In this document: positions 24,186-35,690 of the stretch, piece after piece
Layout: every line of letters starts with the position of its first letter
Position numbering within the stretch: position 1 is the stretch's first letter
DNA from: Panaeolus papilionaceus
Taxonomy: Eukaryota > Basidiomycota > Agaricomycetes > Agaricales
NCBI GenBank assembly: GCA_015501605.1
Contig: JADNRZ010000021.1
Span: forward strand, 806,001-870,000
Direction: 5' to 3'
DNA: 64,000 nucleotides
Position numbers and translations under genes: made by a program
The notes under the pieces: generated by a model
What the model was told of the DNA's origin: nothing
What the model saw: only the letters and a program-made list of their open reading frames with translations
The model's database searches: none

Positions 24186-25580
24186 ATGGCCACTACTTCG
24201 AAGATGGAATACAAGGAGATCAAAGTCACAGGGCCTGTTTCTGTTGAACGAGTAGACAGGGCGGAAAGATACACTCCTACAGTGCTGTGAGTGGATGAAA
24301 ACGGATGACAATTGGCCTTACTCTGACTTTTACTCAACCACAGAATTATGGGTCCAACAGGGGCGGGAAAGAGCTCCGTGAGTATTTTGCCTTTAGCACT
24401 ATATGTCGAAAATTATACTCAGAATTCTGACACTATTTTCGTTCACTGTGTCTAGTTTATCGAGGCTCTTGGCCTCAAGGGCTCCTCAAAGATATCCAGC
24501 AACGGTCTGGATGGATACACCCAGGCTGTATCCACCTACAAATTGATCAATGTCACTGATAGTGATGGCGATCCAATTTATCTTGTGGACTCGCCTGGCT
24601 TCGCTGACACAAAAATATCCAAGATGGCCATCGTCTCCATGTTACAGAAATGGATGAAAGACAATGATACGTGAGTCTAGCTTCTTCTGCTCACTGTTCT
24701 GTTCTGTGGGTTTCATTGATTTTCATTGAATTGCAAATGATATGTTTGCTTTATTAGTGTATTTTCTTGCATTTTATACCTGACACCAATTACAAGCACC
24801 CGTTTGCCTGGCACACAGCAACAGGTGCTGAAGACATTCCATGCCCTCACTGGGGTCAAAACTGCAAAAAATGTAACAATAGTAACAACAATGTGGGACA
24901 ATATTTGGGCAGAGCATGCAACAAAGCGTGCAGAAGACAATTATCAGCAGCTTCAGAATGATATATGGAAGGTTATCTCTTTCTCATTCATTTGTTCTCA
25001 ATTAGGAGCTCACTTATCTATTTAGGACTTCATTGATGAAGGTGCTCAAATGACACAATTCCACAACACACAGAAATCAGTATTGTCAATCCTTGAAAAA
25101 GCCTTTGCCTCAGATATTGGGAGACTTTTTTCCATTGAACATCATCGAAAAAACATGCAAGGAAGTCCATTCGAAGGCAACCTTGTCACAGACCTCCAAG
25201 ATCGAATCCAGAATCTCAAATCCCATATCCCCACCCTCCATGATGAGCTTGCTCACGCCAAAGCACAGGGTGACCAGCTACTTCTCTCAACTCTTCGCCC
25301 AAGGCTTCAAGAAGCTGAGGCAGACCTCACTCGATTCCAACAGGAGCTTGATGATTCAGGTCTCCTGCCTCCTCCCCCTCTCCTCCCTCTTGCCTCCCCT
25401 CCCACTGATTCTGAACCTCACAATATTGCAACTTCTGGCATCTCTCAATCTGTCAAGGAAGATGTCCAAGCCATGCCACAACCACCCACCCCGGCACTCC
25501 GCACTCCTGGGCGATTTGTGTGCATTGTAGGACTGATGAAGTGCTGGGGCAACACTGTTGGTGAGCGTCATGATGCATGA
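24186..25580 (+). CDS. F1: AIG1-like G-domain GTPase with coiled coil, 372 aa, intact
   Basis: Five exons join in frame: 24186-24286, 24344-24377, 24456-24670, 24758-24971 and 25026-25580. G motifs are visible. G1 is GPTGAGKSS, split from the next exon by an intron directly after KSS. G3 is DSPGFADTK. A TTMWD stretch sits where G4 (N/TKxD) belongs. This fits the TRAFAC-class P-loop GTPases (AIG1/septin-like) expanded in mushrooms; their role is unknown. After the G domain, the segment with LTDLQDRIQNLKSH...LLLSTLRPRLQEAEADL predicts a coiled coil. Then comes a Pro-rich linker and a conserved end, PGRFVCIVGLMKCWG. The last exon is shorter than in F4. It is flanked by E copies on both sides. 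Confidence 0.85.
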
Positions 25581-26030
25581 GTACCTCAGTGGGTTGTTAC
25601 TTGTTTCATCTGCAGTTGAAATGAACTTATTTCTTGTCTTGATTTCCTTCTCTCCCATTCTTTTTGCTTTTTTCACTCTTCCATTGTTTCTCTCCCATGC
25701 TTCATTATGCATATAATTTCTTGCTAGTTCGAACACTCCTTTATTCACATCGTATTTTCGTCCCTTTTGTATTGCTTGTTTCAGTTTTGTTTCCACTGTT
25801 CCACTATGTACATGCCTCACTCTGTGTCCTCTGTGATTCCTTTTGTAGTGCCTGATCTCAATATACATTCAATGCTTTATTTATTTTCAGTGAGATTCCT
25901 TTATTAAAATTTGCACATTTCGACACTCTCATTGGATGTGCAAAGTATCATGCACCTTTGTTAGGACACACTGTTTGTTGGATGAGTGAAAATGTTGTAT
26001 ATGTTGTATTTAAGAGACCTGGTAAGTGTT
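25581..26030 (+). other. F1 3' flank, shared by other F copies
   Basis: The T-rich 3' flank matches 38844-39355 and 49867-50390. It ends in CACCTTTGTTAGGACACACT...GATGAGTGAAAATG. It is probably 3' UTR and downstream sequence of the F unit. Confidence 0.5.
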
Positions 26031-26869
26031 TATTATTATGGAACCAAGTGGCTGACTACTATATTATAGGATGTTATCACTGCTTTAGCAGTAGATTTTA
26101 CCTGCACTTTAACATATTTTGGTGAGATTCCTTTTATTTTTTTTCTTTCTTTTTCTATTTATGACATTCTTCTATTACTTCTATTATTATAGGTGCTTTA
26201 TTATGTCTGTTTGAGCATAGGAGATGGGTTTTCATAGGTATGTGAATGTTATGGGTACGACTTCCGGACTTTCTCATGCTCTGCTTTCATGTCTTTTCTA
26301 GTTCTTCGTCATCATGACCTTCCTCTACATGTCATATATAACCCTTGGTGAGTTCTATTTTATTTATGTTTATACTGTACTTCATTAATATATTTATTTA
26401 GAGCATAAATTCTTGACCTTTATTATCGCTTATTGCCATTCTTGCTATTCTCTTGGTTATCTCTGTATTTAGGGAAAGTCAAGGGTACAGGTGACTTGGA
26501 CAGGTTATGGGTTGGGTTGGGCACAGGTACAGGTGTGGGTCAGCCTCAGTGTACCTGTGAGCTTCAAAACAGGCCCAAGAGTGCCCAAAACAGCCCAGAA
26601 TTGTGCTCAAAATACAAAGCCTTTCGTATTTTGAGCATATCTTGCCCAAAAATTGTCCGTTTTGGACATTCTTGGACTTGTTTTGCACGGAAAACCCGCA
26701 GGTACACAGGTAGGGTATGCCACGGGTCCAGGATGTTCCCTATCTGTATTGTATGCAGTATTACTTGTGTATTAGTTAGTTTTTGAATGATATATTAATT
26801 TTTGTTTTATGATCTTATGAATGATTTCATGAGTTATATGTGCTATTTGGAAGGGCAATTTGTATATGT
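26031..26869. other. AT-rich spacer with a 270 bp palindromic word element
   Basis: No gene is seen. Within it, 26474-26742 is rich in GGTACAGG/ACAGGT and GCCCA words. It contains a perfect 11 bp inverted pair, GCTCAAAATAC and GTATTTTGAGC, around a 10 bp centre (near 26610-26642). Both ends begin or finish with GGGAA/TTCCC. This looks like a small MITE. Confidence 0.45.
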
Positions 26870-27048
26870 GGTGGTCTACCTATGTAGCAGTCTGTAGTGC
26901 TCTGTAGCACCTGTAGCAGTCTGTAGCATCATGTAGCAACAAGGGGGCACTACAGAGTGCTACTGACCCTAATGGGGAAACTCCATAAGGGGTACCCTTT
27001 GCTACAGCACTACAGAGCACTCCAGAGCCAACCCAGACATTGCTGATG
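26870..27048. repeat. GTAGC/GTGCTAC word-repeat block, copy 2
   Basis: CTGTAGCA and CTACAGAGTGCTAC words repeat in both orientations. The right end shares GGTACCCTT, CTACAGCACTACAG, CAGACA and TTGCTGATG with the block at 8545-8748. It joins directly into an exon of E copy 3, removing that copy's 5' part. Confidence 0.55.
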
Positions 27049-28616
27049 GCTGCTACTATGTGCTTCAAGTGCGTCTTAGACTTCTTGAGCTCGTCCTGGT
27101 GTGTGGTCTTATTCAATTGTTATCTCCGAACGATACACTTACTCTTTCCCTTCTCTTCTCAACTCACCACCCTCAACGACGCCTTCACCCGAACACTGAT
27201 ATTCACAGACTTTGACCATCCAAAGTCTTTCCACCAAATCGGCTCTTTATACCCTCTCCTGTGCATACAAACAGAGAGTGATTCCGATTCCTCCTTGGTT
27301 GAGTCGTTTAGAGCCCAGTGTATAGTGGATGCAAAGGTATGTCCCTTCTCAAACACACATAACTTCGAGACCAAGTCACTAATTATGCTCTTCAGGGCTG
27401 TTTGTTTCCGACGATTAAGATCCTGCATACCTTCTCAATAGTTTACTAGGCTATTCACTACATTAGATGGAATAAGTCCTGGAGTTCGGTATGTAGGCCT
27501 CGATATATCGACAAAAGAATACATAGACTAATCGTTGGACTTGATCATAGGGCATCAGATGCGCACCTCACTCCTACGCGCGTCGCTAGGTCCTGCCAAT
27601 TCAGAGAAGTTGAGGGTATATGCGCAATTGGGGGGTGAATTGGCGATATTGAGGAATGCGGCGATGGCGTGCACATTCAGTTAGTAGCTTATCTCTTTTT
27701 TATTGAGTGCTGACTGACGCGTTGCTGAACCTTCACAGGTGTCTCCTCACCCATCGTCGCACCATGCTGAACTACCTTCCAACCTCACATCCTGCTCTAC
27801 CCCGTGCTCAAATGCGCTCTAAAACTCTGTTCCTTTCCGCGATCCGCATTCGTCATCCGTTGTAAACCTGTACCTGCAGTATTCACCACCTGCTATGTAC
27901 AGGTTCGCCTCGTCGGACACTCTAGCATCCATCATATTCAACTGCGCGAAATGTTGGCTCTCCCCAAATGCTGTCTCTCTACGTCACATTTCATATTTCA
28001 ACTCTCCTCGCATAGTTCATTCACGACTATACTATGGAGGACGCATATCCAACGCCCATGTAGGTCAATATGAAGCGTGATGATGGACAGATAGGTCCTG
28101 TGCTTGGTGAGATTCTTAAGTTCGGCTTGATCATTTCACGCCATCTCGTTATCATGCGCTGACGGAACATCTCCTTCACCAGCTTTGCTATCTCATGTCA
28201 TCTGGCCTCTCTCCTGTGGAATTCTTGAGAGCACGAGCGTTGACTTTTGGAATTGCACCATCTCATTCATAGGTGGGTTCCTGCTGATCCGTTGTTTTCC
28301 TGGATGATGACGAGGTTCACTATTAGTTTCATTTCTTTCAGGCTTCTTTCCACCAGTATACACATTACTGCTTGGCACCCTCACCTACCCCCACCGAACG
28401 TGCGCACCAAAACGACAAATCTACGCAACCTAGATCAAAGACGGTACATAGAGGCAACTTGCAAGAAGGACGAGGAATTTTTGAACAATGGAGCGACAGA
28501 CACGGGTTCAGTAGTGTTTGGTATTAGCAGTAAGGGCGCGAGGCAATAATTACATACGATGTTGTAGGATTAATCCAATGCATACTGCTTTGAAATGCGA
28601 AAGTGAAGAAGTCCGA
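27049..28616 (+). pseudogene. E-family copy 3 (subfamily III), 5' truncated
   Basis: The copy starts inside the CALKGF exon (GCTACTATGTGCTTCAA) after a word-repeat block. Its next exon keeps an open reading, FDHPKSFHQIGSLYPLLC...ESDSDSSLVESFRAQCIVDAK, then a GTATGT donor near 27336 and acceptor near 27396. The following exon carries stops. It is most like copy 6 (54590-57165). The tail is cut by the 692 bp TG...CA element. Its function is unknown. Confidence 0.45.
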
Positions 28617-29308
28617 TGATGTGCGCGCGACGTTCTCAAGTGTGAAAACAAAACACCTGATGACCGGAGTGAGGTCAACGTTGCAAAGGGCGCTCTGCGG
28701 GTGAAGGTTGGTGTTTCCGTGATTGACAGAGCCTTCATAATGATAGAGAAAGACTAGATTTGAAGCAAGCGACGCTTCCTAAGACTGAGGCAAGATACCA
28801 AGATGCTAGGTTTGAAACGTGGGCCAAAAGTTAGCTGCTTGATTTTTACGAAGTCTCATGAATCAAGTACAAATGAAATGAACTAAAATACCGACTACAG
28901 GGGGTTTCGAAACGAAACAAGAAAGCGCCATTGCGCACAAGACAGAGTTTGAAACAAAGGAGTATCTTAAAAGAGTTTGCAAGGAGGGGGTGAAGTGAGG
29001 GAAGAGGGAAGTTGAACGACGAAAGGAGAAGAAACAATAATTAAATGATGAAATAAACAAAATTTAAAAGTCCGTATGCATTGGGAGGTGTGCTGTTGCG
29101 AGGTGCGGCGCCAGTCGCTAATCCCGTTTGGTGCTTGTTTGGCTTATAGTAGCGATAAGGCGACGCTTGTATTGATAAATACGTGCCTGTGGTGGGATGA
29201 TGATGACCGGGGATGTGTAAGCGATGGCGCACTGAATGCATGAGCCTGCCTGATGATGAAATGCGAAAATGGTGCGTTTACAGGTGTAGGTGAGCGCGCT
29301 GCTCATCA
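28617..29308. mobile_element. 692 bp TG...CA element, copy 2
   Basis: This is homologous to 3168-3866 over its length and has the same TGATG...CATCA ends. Flanks are CCGA (28613-28616) and CCAA (29309-29312), a 4 bp duplication with one difference. Sequence of the E tail continues on the right side. No coding region is seen. Confidence 0.75.
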
Positions 29309-29369
29309 CCAAATGTTGATTAGACGCAGTCAATAATGAGAACTGCAGAGACAAGAAGGAAATATGTCG

Positions 29370-29383
29370 GATTTGATCAAATC
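29370..29383. promoter_or_regulatory. Conserved palindrome upstream of F2
   Basis: GATTTGATCAAATC, a perfect 14 bp palindrome, lies about 197 bp before the ATG at 29580. Confidence 0.4.
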
Positions 29384-29912
29384 TGATCTATTTCTGTCAT
29401 TGACACCATGCTCGTCTCATGGCTGATTAACAGGTGGAATGCACAAGGTAATCAGATTCTGCGAAGACAGGCACAGCTGCCTGTCGTTTGTTTCTTCCTC
29501 CCATCATCTCGCGCACTTTGTCTGCTTAACCAGTATCTCTAAAGCTCGTCTTATTGCTACTTATTTTTTTTTTACCACAATGGCCACTACTTCGAAGATG
29601 GAATACAAGACGATCAAAGTCACTGGGCCTGTTTCTGTTGAGCAAGTAGACAGGGTACAAGGTCGCTACTGCAGTGTGCTGTAGGTGGATGGTTGAATAC
29701 AAGGCTATAAGCTACTTCTAATCCTGTCATGACCATAGGATTATGGGTCTGACAGGGGCAGGAAAGAGCTCCCTGTGTATTTGCCATTTAGTAGCACATA
29801 CAAAGGACATTACTCACGATTTTAACACCCTCGATTTTCGTTCTTCGTGTCTAGTTTATCAAGGCCCCTGGCCTCAAGGGCTCCTCGAAGATATCCAGTA
29901 ACGGTCTGGATG

Positions 29913-31246
29913 CACTGTGAACCCAGCACAGGTGGAAATTCCCCCTCACCTGTAATGAAGAATCCCTCCTGGTCTGGGAGGAAAAGGGATGAAATTTACT
30001 CCAAATTCCGCCTTTTAATTGTTGGAAAACCTGACATGAGGAGAAAGGAAACCCTTGAAAGACAGGGATGAAATTCTGACCATAAGCGGTCGGAACGTTA
30101 CCACCTTCCGCCCTCATAAGGGGGGTTTTTCTGCCTTCATATTGAATGGGTTCATTTGAATAGAAAATCATCCATTTATCATTAAACACTACATACGCAG
30201 GTGGTAGATACATATATAAAAGTTATAAACAATACACAACTGCATCCACCACAGAACTATGAGGGTCACAACCCCCTACCCCAGCCCAATCCCCCTGCAT
30301 TGATCCCCCTAATATTCCCTAATCTAGCTGCTGCAGCATAAATCTTCATTCCACTCACCTCACAGTTCCATTCCTCTTCTAAATACTTGTAATGTCGATG
30401 CTGTACACAACTACTTGAAATATGTTGGTCAATTATGTGTGCAAAATAATTGAAATGTGATGCCACACTCACCATGTATCAAAATAGCCGAGTGTCGGAA
30501 GCAAGATGTGCTTCAGAAAAAATTCAGTGTCAGTGAGAAACGCGGAAACAGAAGAAAATCACATACCAATGGTCAATCAACACCTAGAGGACAAGCTACA
30601 ATGACAGCACTAACATGGAATGACATGGATGCAAAGGTGAAGGCGAAGTGTAGCCCTTGGTTCCAGAGAAACGACACGAAGTGCGACTGAATAAAAGAAG
30701 GTGTTAAGAATGTGGTGGGGGGTGTGAATTACGGAAAACAATGGTGTTAAGGGAGAAAGTACACAGGTACATGGTGGTAGCGAGATGAACGTCGAGAAGG
30801 TCAAAATTGCCATAAATGGATGCAAACGAAGGGTAACACACATCACGTTAGGTGTGACCTAATCACACGCACAAGAATTTTCGCTAAGTCCACACTTTGA
30901 TCAAACACATCAACTCGTAATATGAAAGTGGTAGTGGAAAATGTTCTTGACAAGTCAAAAAAGCATCTACTTGCATGTCAGTCTTCGCTAGTACCCATGT
31001 TACAGAATTACTACACCAAGATTTCACCTGTTTCGAGGTCAGAAATTCCGACTCTGGAATAGATGAAAAGAATCCCACCGTTTCTCACTTTTGGGACATG
31101 CAGAAAATCCTGCCAAGATGGGTGGAATTTAATTTTCCTACCAATTCTTACTTTGCAAATCCCCCCTGCCAAGGATGAATTTCAGCATTCCCCTTCTTCG
31201 TAGGGGGAATGGGGTGGGAATTTCCTACCTCTCTGGTTTTACAGTG
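29913..31246. mobile_element. 1334 bp CACTA-like non-autonomous element
   Basis: The ends are CACTGTGAACCC and, inverted, CACTGTAAAACC. Similarity continues for about 35 bp (GGAAATTCCC in both). ATG is duplicated on both sides (29910-29912 and 31247-31249). CACTG ends with a 3 bp TSD fit the EnSpm/CACTA superfamily. GGAAATT-type words recur near both ends. There is no transposase. Confidence 0.75.
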
Positions 31247-32114
31247 ATGGATACACCCAAGCAGTATCCACCTACAAATTGAACAGTGTCACTCTAGATG
31301 ATTATCCAATTTATCTTGTGGACTTGCCTGGCTTCGCTGACACAAAAATATCGGAGCTGGCCATTGTCTCCATGTTACAGAAATGGATGAAAGACAATAA
31401 TAGGTGAGTCCAGCTTCTGCTCACTGTTCTGTTGCATGGGTTCATTGATTTTCATTGCATTGCAAATGATATGTTTGCTTTATTAGTATATTTACTTGCA
31501 TTTTGTACCTGACACCTATTACAAGCACCCGTTTACCTGGCACCCAGTGGCAGGTGCTGAAGACATTCAATGCCCTCACTAGTGTCGAATCTGCAAAAAA
31601 TGTAACAATAGTAACAACAATGTGGGACAATATAGGGGGTGAGCATGGGGCAAAACGGGCAGAGGCAAATTATCAGCAGCTTCAGAATGATATATGGAAG
31701 GTTTTCACTTTCTCATATACCTCTTCTCAATAAGGAGCTCTCATATCTATTTAGAGTTTTATTGAAGAAGGTGCTCATATAACCCAATTCCACAACACAC
31801 AGAAATCAGCATTGTCCATTCTGGATGAAGCTTTTGCTCCAGACACCAGGGCATATTTTTCCATTGAAGAGCATCTAGGAAGCATCAAGGGAAGTCCATT
31901 TGAAGCCAATCTCCTCACTGACCTCCAAGATCGAATTCAAAATCTCCAATCCAATATCTCCACCCTCCATGATGAGCTTGCTCATGCCGAAGCACAGAAT
32001 GATGTACTGCTCCAATCCATTGTTCGCCCAAAGCTTCAAGAAGCCAAGATGGACCTCACTCGATTCCAACAGGAGCTTGATGATTCAGGTCTCCTGCGTC
32101 CTGTCCCTCGCCCT

Positions 32115-32521
32115 TGTCAGGGGATCTCCTGCTACCTCCTATTCCTTCCTTATTCTTGTCTCTCTTGTCTCTCCTTTCCCCTATTTCCCTTTGCTCTATT
32201 CTATTATCTGGACATACCATGGACTCATATATATTATATTACACTCTCCTTTAGTTGTCACTCATTTGTTATTCACTTGTTTCCACTGTTACATAGTCAT
32301 TCCTTTGTGTTTCCCTTTGTTTATTCCCAAAGGCATTGTTTGGCATCAAGGCTGATGCCAATGCCAGCTCATCACTTAAATAGCTGTTTCACCTGGGTTT
32401 GATCCTTTACCTCTTTCTCTTTGGATCTCCCCCAGGTGAGCCTACTTCCTGTATTTATGTAGAGCTGATATATATCTTTGGATCTCCCCCAGGACTTGTG
32501 TGTGTCTGAGGTGCCCTTACA
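32115..32521 (+). repeat. 5' LTR
   Basis: 407 bp, TG...CA ends. A TATA-like TTAAATA lies at 32376-32382. A likely transcript start about 30 bp downstream is suggested by complementarity to the primer site. Confidence 0.95.
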
Positions 32522-32523
32522 GT

Positions 32524-32533
32524 AGAAAGAGGT
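32524..32533 (+). promoter_or_regulatory. Putative self-priming primer-binding site
   Basis: AGAAAGAGGT starts two bases after the 5' LTR. It is the exact reverse complement of ACCTCTTTCT at 32409-32418, near the presumed 5' end of the RNA. Tf1/sushi elements prime reverse transcription with their own RNA 5' end in this way. Confidence 0.55.
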
Positions 32534-32651
32534 CACCTTGGAGACTGAGACTGCATACAGTCTGTTACATCCTCTGTTCTGCTTCTTCTGTTCAGCTGCA
32601 TTATAGACTCTGTGCTTTCTCCCTCTCCTCTCTTCTCCCTGTCTGGCAACC

Positions 32652-34720
32652 ATGGATCTCCATACTTCACCACCTCCAGCTGCTTCTGTCTCTCTGTCTC
32701 AGTTGCCTTCCCTGGAAGACCAGGTATCCTCCATGCTTGCTCAGCAGGAATCCCAACAGGTAGCTATCTCCCACTTGAGGTCTTCTGTTCTTTCCTTGCT
32801 TCATTATTTTTCTTCTACTTTCAACCCCTCTCCTCTTTCTCTTTCTTCTTCCCCTTCTTCTTCTCCCTCCCTTGTTTCTTCTACTTTTCCCCCACTCCCT
32901 TCCCACTCTGTTGGACAGCTGACAGATGGGATACTACACTCTTTAAACCATGGAACTGTAGACAGAAACTTTTCTCCCCCTTCTTCTTTTCCTTCACCTA
33001 GTGTAAACATGGAACAATCTTCTTCTTCTCCTCACCCTCTTCCTTCTTCTTCTCATTTTATTAGTGTACCTATGGAACATTCTTCTTCTTCTTCTCTTTC
33101 TTCTAGTAGTAGTCTTCCTCTTCCCCCCACCTCTATTCGGTCATCCAATAGAGTGGATCCTCCCCTCCCCACTGTCTCTTCTGGTTGCCCCAGTGGAATA
33201 GTGTCTTCCCCTCTCCTCACTGCCTCTTCTGGTTATCCTAGTGGAGTAGTGCATCCCTCTGCCCCTTCTTCTCATCGTCTTGGGACTCCTTTGATGATTG
33301 CAGAAAAGGTTAGGCCAGCTCCTCCTCCCCGGTACGATGGTGATCGTCTCAAGGGCAAAGCCTTCTACAACTCTCTCATGGGTTACTTCAGACTTCGTCC
33401 AGATCTTTTTCCGGACGAGTCCACCATGATTAGTTGGGCCCTCACGTTCATGTCTGCTGGTCGAGCTGCTCTATGGTCCTGCAGGATCTTTGAGCTCATC
33501 GAGGAAGGTTCCTCCCCTTACGCAACTTGGGATCACTTTGCTGAAGACTTTCGCAAAGAGTTCTTCCCCTTGCGTGAGCAGGAAACTGCTGCCCTCATCT
33601 TGGAAGGTACCTCCTACTTCCAAGGGGATCGTTCTGTTGACGATTACATTGACTCCTTCCGTGACCTTGTTGCTGAAGCTGGCTACTCTGACCCCTCCTA
33701 CATCGTGGTCAAGTTCCGTCGTGGCCTCCACCCCTCCATCACTGATCATCTCAGTAAGCGGGTAGCTTCACATCCAGCTCATAACGATCCCTCTGGCTGG
33801 TACGAATTGGCCTGCCTTGTTGCTCTCAACTTGGCTGCTAATGACACCTTCCATCCGCAGCCTCCTCCTCCTGTGCCTAGCCCACTCTCTTCTCTTCCTC
33901 CTTCCTTCTCACATTTCCTTGACCCCTCCCCTGGTCCTTTGTCTATTCGCACCACTCACGCCCCCTTACGAAAGCCTGTGACAAGTGAAGTCTCTGTGCA
34001 AACGCCTGCACAAGCTCCACCTCTACCTTGTCCTAAAGTCGTTCTTGACTCTCGTAATCGGTATGCCCCTCTGGTTGATGAGACTCTATCTCTCCCAGAT
34101 GAAGACAAGGTTCCCTCCTCTCCATCCTCCCTTCATGATCCTTCTGCTCCGCCCCGCCTACCTCGTCGCTCCAAATGGGAATGTCGTCGCCTTCCATCCT
34201 CGTGCACCATCTCTTCTCTTGCACCTGGACCTAGCTCCCTTCACCTGAAGGTTGAGATAGAGACCACCGACTCCCATGAAGCTCGATCTGTTAAGGCCTT
34301 GCTTGACACTGGCGCTACTGGTCTGTTCATCGATCGAGAGTACGTCAAGTCCAACCGAATTGCCACCAGGAAGCTCAGCCGCCCCATCCCTGTTCGTAAC
34401 GTGGATGGAACGCTCAACGAGTCTGGTTCAATTACTGAGGTGGTTGACTTGATCCTCCGGTACAACGGCCACACAGAACGCGCACTCTTCTGTGTCACGG
34501 GCTTAGGGAAGCAGAAGCTGATCATTGGATACACTTGGTTCAGGGATCACAATCCTGAAGTCAATTGGGAAACTGGAGAAGTCAAGATGTCTCGTTGCAA
34601 GCCTAGCAGTCGATGCTTTGGTTGCAAGAAGGAACTCAATGAGGAAAAGAAGGCTGCTCGTAAGGAAGAAGCCAAGGTGAATGCCTGCCGCTCTGGTCCT
34701 GCCCCTCTCTCACCCCTGAA
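32652..34720 (+). CDS. Retrotransposon Gag and aspartic protease
   Basis: The frame is open from ATG 32652. The first 220 residues are Ser/Pro-rich. A gag-like helical region follows (about 230-400, around AFYNSLMGYFRLRPDLF). The protease has the active site LLDTGATGLF near residue 550. No clear CCHC zinc knuckle is seen, only CFGCKK near 34615. The real frame appears to leave this ORF near 34710, although the same frame stays open by chance to 35078. The products form particles and process the polyprotein. Confidence 0.85.
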
Positions 34721-35690
34721 GAGTCTTCCCCTGAAGATTCTGATGATCTCGAGTCCTCTGATCTGCCATTTGATCTTGAGAAAGGCGATCGTGTCTGGGT
34801 TTCTGGCTTACTCCCTGAGGAAGCTGAAGAGCATATCAACGCTACTTCAACCATCAGTCAACGCCTGGCTGAAGGTTTCTTGCGTAACTCTGCTCCTCAA
34901 CCAGAACAGACCACTCTCCCTTCCTCACCTCATGGTCCAGTCCCTGACTATCAGAGTCTCTTCCATCGTGTCTTCTCTGAAGCTGAGTTTCTTAAGCTTC
35001 CTGAGAGAAGACCTTGGGATCATGCGATTGAGCTCATTCCTGGAGCCCAACCCAAGGGATGCAAGGTTTACCCTTTAAACCCTGCAGAACGTGAAGAGGC
35101 TGAGCGCTTCCTTGCTGAGAACGAGGCTCAGGGAAAGATTCGCCGCTCCAAGTCCCCATGGCATCACCAGTCTTCTTTGTGAAGAAAAAGGATGGCTCCC
35201 TTCGTCTGGTCCAGGACTATCGCATGCTCAATGATATGACTGTGAAGAACAAGTACCCTCTCCCTCTCATCTCTGACCTTATCAACCAACTTCGTGGTGC
35301 GCGCTACTTCACCAAGCTTGACATTCGTTGGGGTTTCAACAATGTCCGCATCAAAGAAGGAGATGAGTGGAAGGCTGCCTTTCGCACTCACAGAGGTCTC
35401 TTTGAACCTCTTGTCATGTTCTTTGGTCTCACCAATAGTCCTGCCACCTTCCAAACCATGATGAACGAGATCTTCCAAGATATGATCTCTGAAGGTGTGG
35501 TTGTGGTATACCTGGATGACATCCTGATCTTCACCAAGGATATTCCTGAGCATCGAGAGGTCACTCATAGGGTCCTGAAGCGTCTAGAGGAACATGGTCT
35601 CTGCCTCCGCCTGGAGAAATGCGAGTTTGAGAAGACACGCATTGAGTACCTTGGGCTTATTGTTGCCGAGAACCGAGTTGAGATGGACCT
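34712..35690 (+). pseudogene. Retrotransposon linker and reverse transcriptase, two frames
   Basis: From about 34712 to 35155 the coding frame is the second one (GDRVWVSGLLPEEAEEH, YPLNPAEREEAERFL). From 35158 to about 35690 it is the first one. The latter encodes the RT palm: [33 protein letters not shown] and the catalytic YLDD at 35509-35520. Borders of the frames fit single missing bases in short C-rich runs. RT would copy the element RNA into DNA. Confidence 0.8.

Noticed and set aside
32667..33010. Minus-strand Arg/Glu-rich ORFs over the gag gene
   Set aside because: Composition shadows of the Ser/Pro-rich gag coding strand.
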